A stretch of DNA of 64,000 nt from Altererythrobacter sp. B11 (lineage in GTDB: Bacteria; Pseudomonadota; Alphaproteobacteria; Sphingomonadales; Sphingomonadaceae), in the NCBI RefSeq assembly GCF_003569745.1, contig NZ_AP018498.1, forward strand, positions 62,001 to 126,000, given 5' to 3'. Made by a program: the position numbers and the translations under genes. The notes under the pieces were generated by a model. It was not told the origin of the DNA. It was given only the letters and a program-made list of their open reading frames with translations, and searched no databases. Shown here piece after piece: positions 60,632-64,000 of the stretch; the stretch's first letter is position 1, and each line of letters opens with the position of its first letter.

Positions 60632-61729
60632 TCACAATCCGTCATTCGGGCTAAGCGGCCGGATCGGCGTGTTGGGCTGGCGTTTCGCGTCGGTCATGCG
60701 GCGTATCCAGCGATTCATTCGCGCCTCCAGCAGCGCATAGACTGCCAGTCCGCTCATGGCCCCGAGAAGCGCGGCCACAAGGATCGCAATCCACACCGAA
60801 CCCGGCAAGATCTTCGCTATGATCAGGGCGCCCAGGCCCACGCCGAACATGTGGAACAGATAGATGGAGTAGCTCGCATCGCCCGCCACTTCCAGCGACC
60901 GCGGGGTAGACCAGCCGAGCCGCGGCGCGCCGGCCAGCACGGCAACCTGCAAGGCGCAGGCGATGATGACCCATATCTGCGTCCACGGATTGTCCCGGAT
61001 CGGCTCGTAATAGGCGAGAATCGCCGCCACGATCACGAGGCTGGCAAATCCCGCGGCCAGCAGATTCCCTTTGTGCAACGGGGGAAGCCTGCGCGTGGCG
61101 ACCGCCAGCCAAACGCCCGCCACAAAGCCCAGCGTGTCGATACGGGTATAGAATGCCAGCGGAGCGCTCTGGAAATCGAACACCGAACCCAGCGCGATGA
61201 GGAAGAGGAAGAGCGCGCTGAGCAGCGCGGCCCGCATGATGTCGGTGAAGGCGAACAGGCATGCAAAGCACAGGTAGAAGAACATTTCGAAATTCAGGGT
61301 CCACCCCAGCTTCAGAAAGGGGCGTATCGAACCATCTTCCGCATAGGACGGGATGAAAAACAGCGCCTTGACCACTTCCGCCGCATCAAACGCCGTCTTT
61401 CTGAATACACTGGGGATGAGCAGCGTCAGCGCGGCCATCAGAAACACGGCAATCCAGTATAACGGAACGATGCGCCGGACCCGGTTCTTGACGAACCGCA
61501 ACGGATCGAACGCGGCAGGGCCGGTTGAGACGACCATGATGTAGCCGCTGATCACGAAGAACAGGGTGACGCCGTAGCGCGCGAAGAAATGCGCATGCAC
61601 CGGGGGCTCTATGATAACTTGTCCCACGGCATGAGTAATCACCACCGCCAGCGCGGCAATCGCCCGCCCCGCCTGGATACCGTGAAGGCGACTGCGGGGC
61701 TGGGCTTGCGCCGTCAATTGTTCGACCAT
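60632..61729 (-). CDS. Acyltransferase-3 family membrane protein
   Basis: This encodes 365 residues from ATG 61729; a reading from 62023 adds about 98 unrelated residues. The motif GIQAGRAIAALAVVITHAVG carries the conserved His, and YGVTLFFVISGYIMVVS follows. About ten membrane helices fit the family (OafA/ExoZ type). It lacks an SGNH domain. It probably transfers an acyl group such as acetyl or succinyl to EPS. Confidence 0.9.
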   Translation of the reverse strand: MVEQLTAQAQPRSRLHGIQAGRAIAALAVVITHAVGQVIIEPPVHAHFFARYGVTLFFVISGYIMVVSTGPAAFDPLRFVKNRVRRIVPLYWIAVFLMAALTLLIPSVFRKTAFDAAEVVKALFFIPSYAEDGSIRPFLKLGWTLNFEMFFYLCFACLFAFTDIMRAALLSALFLFLIALGSVFDFQSAPLAFYTRIDTLGFVAGVWLAVATRRLPPLHKGNLLAAGFASLVIVAAILAYYEPIRDNPWTQIWVIIACALQVAVLAGAPRLGWSTPRSLEVAGDASYSIYLFHMFGVGLGALIIAKILPGSVWIAILVAALLGAMSGLAVYALLEARMNRWIRRMTDAKRQPNTPIRPLSPNDGL

Positions 61730-62010
61730 CCCTGCGCGCAGCCTTCCACTAGCATCTGGCACCCCTGAGGGGCGCAACTCGATCCGGCGTTCAAAAACTT
61801 GCCTTTCATCATTTATGCTGCGCCGCAACCAGTTTAGGAAAGGCCGCCCCCCTCGTGCGATCAACGGCCGGCCGCGCATAGGGAAGGATACGGGGGACTC
61901 GCAAAGCGTATCGAATTGAGGCAGATCGAAATCAGAGCGGCAGCGCCTTTGCAGCCGTAGAACCCCGCCGTTACCAAGCCGCTCGAACTCATGAACAAGG
62001 CGGGTCACAC
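61730..62010. promoter_or_regulatory. Divergent intergenic region
   Basis: About 280 bases between the acyltransferase-3 gene and the ligase-carrier fusion. An open frame runs through it on the minus strand but looks unlike protein and lacks a start. No specific element is recognised. Confidence 0.4.
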
Positions 62011-64000
62011 GTGGTGGACACACACATTGTGAAAGCGCAGATGGGACACTCGCACAATATCGAGGTCGTGGCCATCGAGCGCATCAGTTCGATCGACTTC
62101 CTGCGCGCTGTCTTTGATTGCCATTCTTCCGGCAAGGTGGCGATGCCCATCGAACCCGGCACTCAACCGAACATCGCCGGAATTTCGGTGGTCGATCGCA
62201 TTTCCTGCGCCAGTGGCGGCGGCTGGTTCACCCAGTCGATCTCCCCGCGCCACGATTCCACGCCTGCGCAGGTCGTCCATACCTCCGGATCGACGGGTGA
62301 GCCCAAGGCCATCCTGCTGTCACATCAGTCTCTGGGCGACGTCACGACCCGCCTGGTGGACTTCATGAAAATGGATGCCAGCGTTCGGGAATATGTCGGC
62401 GTTCCCGTGACTTACTCCTTCGGCTTCGGCCGCGTCCGGGCGGTGTCGGCCGCCGGCGGCGCGAGCTATCTCCCCGAGCACGGCTTCCGCGTCGACGAAC
62501 TTGCCCGCATGCTCGAACGGGATGAGGTAAACGCCCTCTCGGCCGTTCCCACGCTGCTGCGGGTCCTCCTCGGCCAGCGCGCGCGCATCGGATCCGCCGG
62601 GGCCAAGCTGCGCTGGCTGGAGATCGGCAGCCAGGCAATGACGCGTGCGGAGAAGGAAGCGATCCGCGAACTGTTCCCCAACGCCCGCATCGTCCAGCAC
62701 TACGGCCTCACCGAAGCATCTCGCAGCACCTTCCTCGATATTTCGAAGGAGGAAGGGGAGGCGCTCGATTCGGTGGGTGGCCCCTGCGGTGCGGTGGAGG
62801 TGCGAATCGCCGACGACGGTCGGATTGCCATTCGCGGCCCGCATGTCGCCGCGGGCATCATCACTGCGGGCGGTTTGCAAACCCTCACCGACGCGGATGG
62901 CTGGCTGACCACCAACGACCTGGGGCGCATGGAAGACGGACGCCTCGTCTTCGGCGGACGCGCGGACGATCTCATCAATGTCGGGGGGATCAAGGTGCCC
63001 TCGGAAGTTTTCGAGGACCGCCTGCGGGCCATTGTCGGGCTGGATTTTGCCTATGCCGTGGCCCCCGGAAATCACCCGCTTCGTGGACAGATCGTCGCCA
63101 TCGCCCACGAAGAAACCGCCAGCCCTGCCCAAGTGACGGCGTTGGAAGCCGCCGCGAAGCAAGTGGCCCGCGACATGGGTGTGGCCGACAGCGTGGCCGT
63201 GTTCGGGGTGCAGACGATCCCGCGAACGACGACCAACAAGATTCGCCGCAAGGAAGTCTCTGCGGAATTCGGGGCCTTCAGCGCACAGGCGCAGGATCCT
63301 GCCAAGGATGCAGCTGCCCCCGGCGAGCAGGCGGCCGGCATTGCCGAGGCGTTCCTGGCGAAGTTCGGTGAACCAGCCAGGGATCGGCGCGAAAGCTTCC
63401 GTTCGCTGGATGGCGATTCGCTGAGCTACATCGACATGATGCTGCGGCTGGAGCAATTCCTGCCGCAACTCCCGGAGGATTGGGAAAGCAAGTCCATCGA
63501 CGAGCTTGTCGCGCTGGCCGATACGCCCGCCGATGTCGAAGCCGCCTTTGCCCGGGAGTTCGGCGACGATGCGCTGGACGCCGGGGCAAGCTTCGATTCG
63601 CTGGGCGGCGACGAGGCGCAGAGGCAGCGCCTGCGAAGTCAGCTGAAAGCGTTTATCTCGCCGCTGCCGGCCGACTGGCACGAGATGTCGATCGGTGCGC
63701 TGAGTACGCTGGCAGAGCAGCGCGCCGCACCGGCGAAGCCGGGCAAGTGGGCGGCGTACCGGCCGACCAATCTCGACACGGTGCGCGGGCTCGCCTGCGT
63801 CCTCATCGTCGCGCTGCATGTGCTGGGCGTGCGCCCCGATCGCGGGCTGGAGGTTCCACGGCCCTCCACCTGGCACGCCATCATGGACGCCCTCGAGGTG
63901 GTGCGGCTGCCGCTGTTCACCGCGATGGCAGGCTACATCTACGGCGCCATGCCAGCCACGCGCGAAGGCTTCGGCCCCTATATGGCCAGCAAGCTCAAGC
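62011..64000 (+). CDS. Adenylate-forming ligase, two carrier-like domains and acyltransferase-3 in one protein (3' end missing)
   Basis: At least 663 residues from GTG 62011 (ATG 62041 is an alternative); the stop lies beyond the window. Residues about 1-415 are an AMP-forming ligase with A3 VVHTSGSTGEPK (88-99), A5 HYGLTEAS (230-237), A7/A8 NDLGRMEDGRLVFGGRADD and the catalytic Lys410 in TTTNKIRRKE. The N-subdomain is short: A3 occurs at residue 88 rather than about 150-180. A carrier-like domain has GDSLSYID with Ser470 as the phosphopantetheine site. A second one has GGDEAQRQ, Glu535 where Ser is expected. From about 583 an acyltransferase-3 domain starts (TVRGLACVLIVALHVLG, His603). The protein could activate an acid, load it on its carrier, and pass it to a membrane acyltransferase. 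Confidence 0.85.
   Translation, partial: MVDTHIVKAQMGHSHNIEVVAIERISSIDFLRAVFDCHSSGKVAMPIEPGTQPNIAGISVVDRISCASGGGWFTQSISPRHDSTPAQVVHTSGSTGEPKAILLSHQSLGDVTTRLVDFMKMDASVREYVGVPVTYSFGFGRVRAVSAAGGASYLPEHGFRVDELARMLERDEVNALSAVPTLLRVLLGQRARIGSAGAKLRWLEIGSQAMTRAEKEAIRELFPNARIVQHYGLTEASRSTFLDISKEEGEALDSVGGPCGAVEVRIADDGRIAIRGPHVAAGIITAGGLQTLTDADGWLTTNDLGRMEDGRLVFGGRADDLINVGGIKVPSEVFEDRLRAIVGLDFAYAVAPGNHPLRGQIVAIAHEETASPAQVTALEAAAKQVARDMGVADSVAVFGVQTIPRTTTNKIRRKEVSAEFGAFSAQAQDPAKDAAAPGEQAAGIAEAFLAKFGEPARDRRESFRSLDGDSLSYIDMMLRLEQFLPQLPEDWESKSIDELVALADTPADVEAAFAREFGDDALDAGASFDSLGGDEAQRQRLRSQLKAFISPLPADWHEMSIGALSTLAEQRAAPAKPGKWAAYRPTNLDTVRGLACVLIVALHVLGVRPDRGLEVPRPSTWHAIMDALEVVRLPLFTAMAGYIYGAMPATREGFGPYMASKLK

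Noticed and set aside
62320-63876. 518-residue open frame on the minus strand
   Set aside because: It lies opposite the ligase-carrier fusion, whose motifs are clear on the plus strand.

Overview
The window is a high-GC alphaproteobacterial chromosome segment, most likely from the order Sphingomonadales and perhaps an Erythrobacteraceae member. The assignment rests on sequence character (a DnaB tail, rpoZ and FtsH of alphaproteobacterial type; a Crp-like regulator; TonB receptor biology; a sphingan-like polysaccharide locus), not on a database search. Coding density is high and GTG/TTG starts are frequent.

Layout: (1) 1-10.2 kb, mostly core genes: 3' end of dnaB, a small lipoprotein, rpoZ with a clear terminator, a Crp/Fnr-type regulator, an orphan ParA-type ATPase, a zinc-ribbon membrane protein, ftsH, then a divergent pair of a membrane-tethered winged-helix regulator and a TonB-dependent receptor. 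(2) 10.4-15.0 kb, a three-gene operon (GT4 glycosyltransferase with a helical C-terminal domain, GH130 mannoside phosphorylase, class I phosphomannose isomerase) with a candidate EcfG general-stress promoter. (3) 15.0-17.9 kb, a lower-GC patch with two small lipoproteins, a methyltransferase and a second diverged copy of the 3' end of manA; it looks like recombined foreign DNA. (4) 18.0-18.8 kb, an enoyl-CoA hydratase. (5) 18.9-64 kb, a very large exopolysaccharide (EPS) locus running off the right edge.

The EPS locus holds the machinery for a Wzx/Wzy-type heteropolysaccharide: UDP-glucose dehydrogenase, a priming phosphoglycosyl transferase, GT4, GT26 and GT2 transferases and an Alg14/Alg13-like split transferase, two tandem flippases, three Wzy/WaaL-type membrane proteins, a Wza-like lipoprotein, an outer-membrane barrel, and a Wzc-type chain-length regulator/tyrosine kinase. 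It also encodes decoration functions: a sulfotransferase with a PAPS supply and recycling operon (cysD, cysNC, cysQ, TauE exporter), an acetyltransferase, two acyltransferase-3 proteins, and at the right edge an adenylate-forming ligase fused to two carrier-protein-like domains and an acyltransferase-3 domain. Two putative polysaccharide lyric enzymes (a GH74-like propeller and a GH12 enzyme with RTX repeats) suggest beta-1,4-glucosyl linkages in the product. A PilZ protein, a LapG-like protease, a SleB-like hydrolase, and a pair resembling gene-transfer-agent head spikes are interspersed.

The inferred product is a uronic-acid-containing, sulfated and acylated EPS. The most unusual element is the ligase-carrier-acyltransferase fusion, which has the logic of the Dlt D-alanylation system in one polypeptide. 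REP-type palindromes cluster in several intergenic regions. No tRNA, rRNA, CRISPR array or insertion sequence was recognised.
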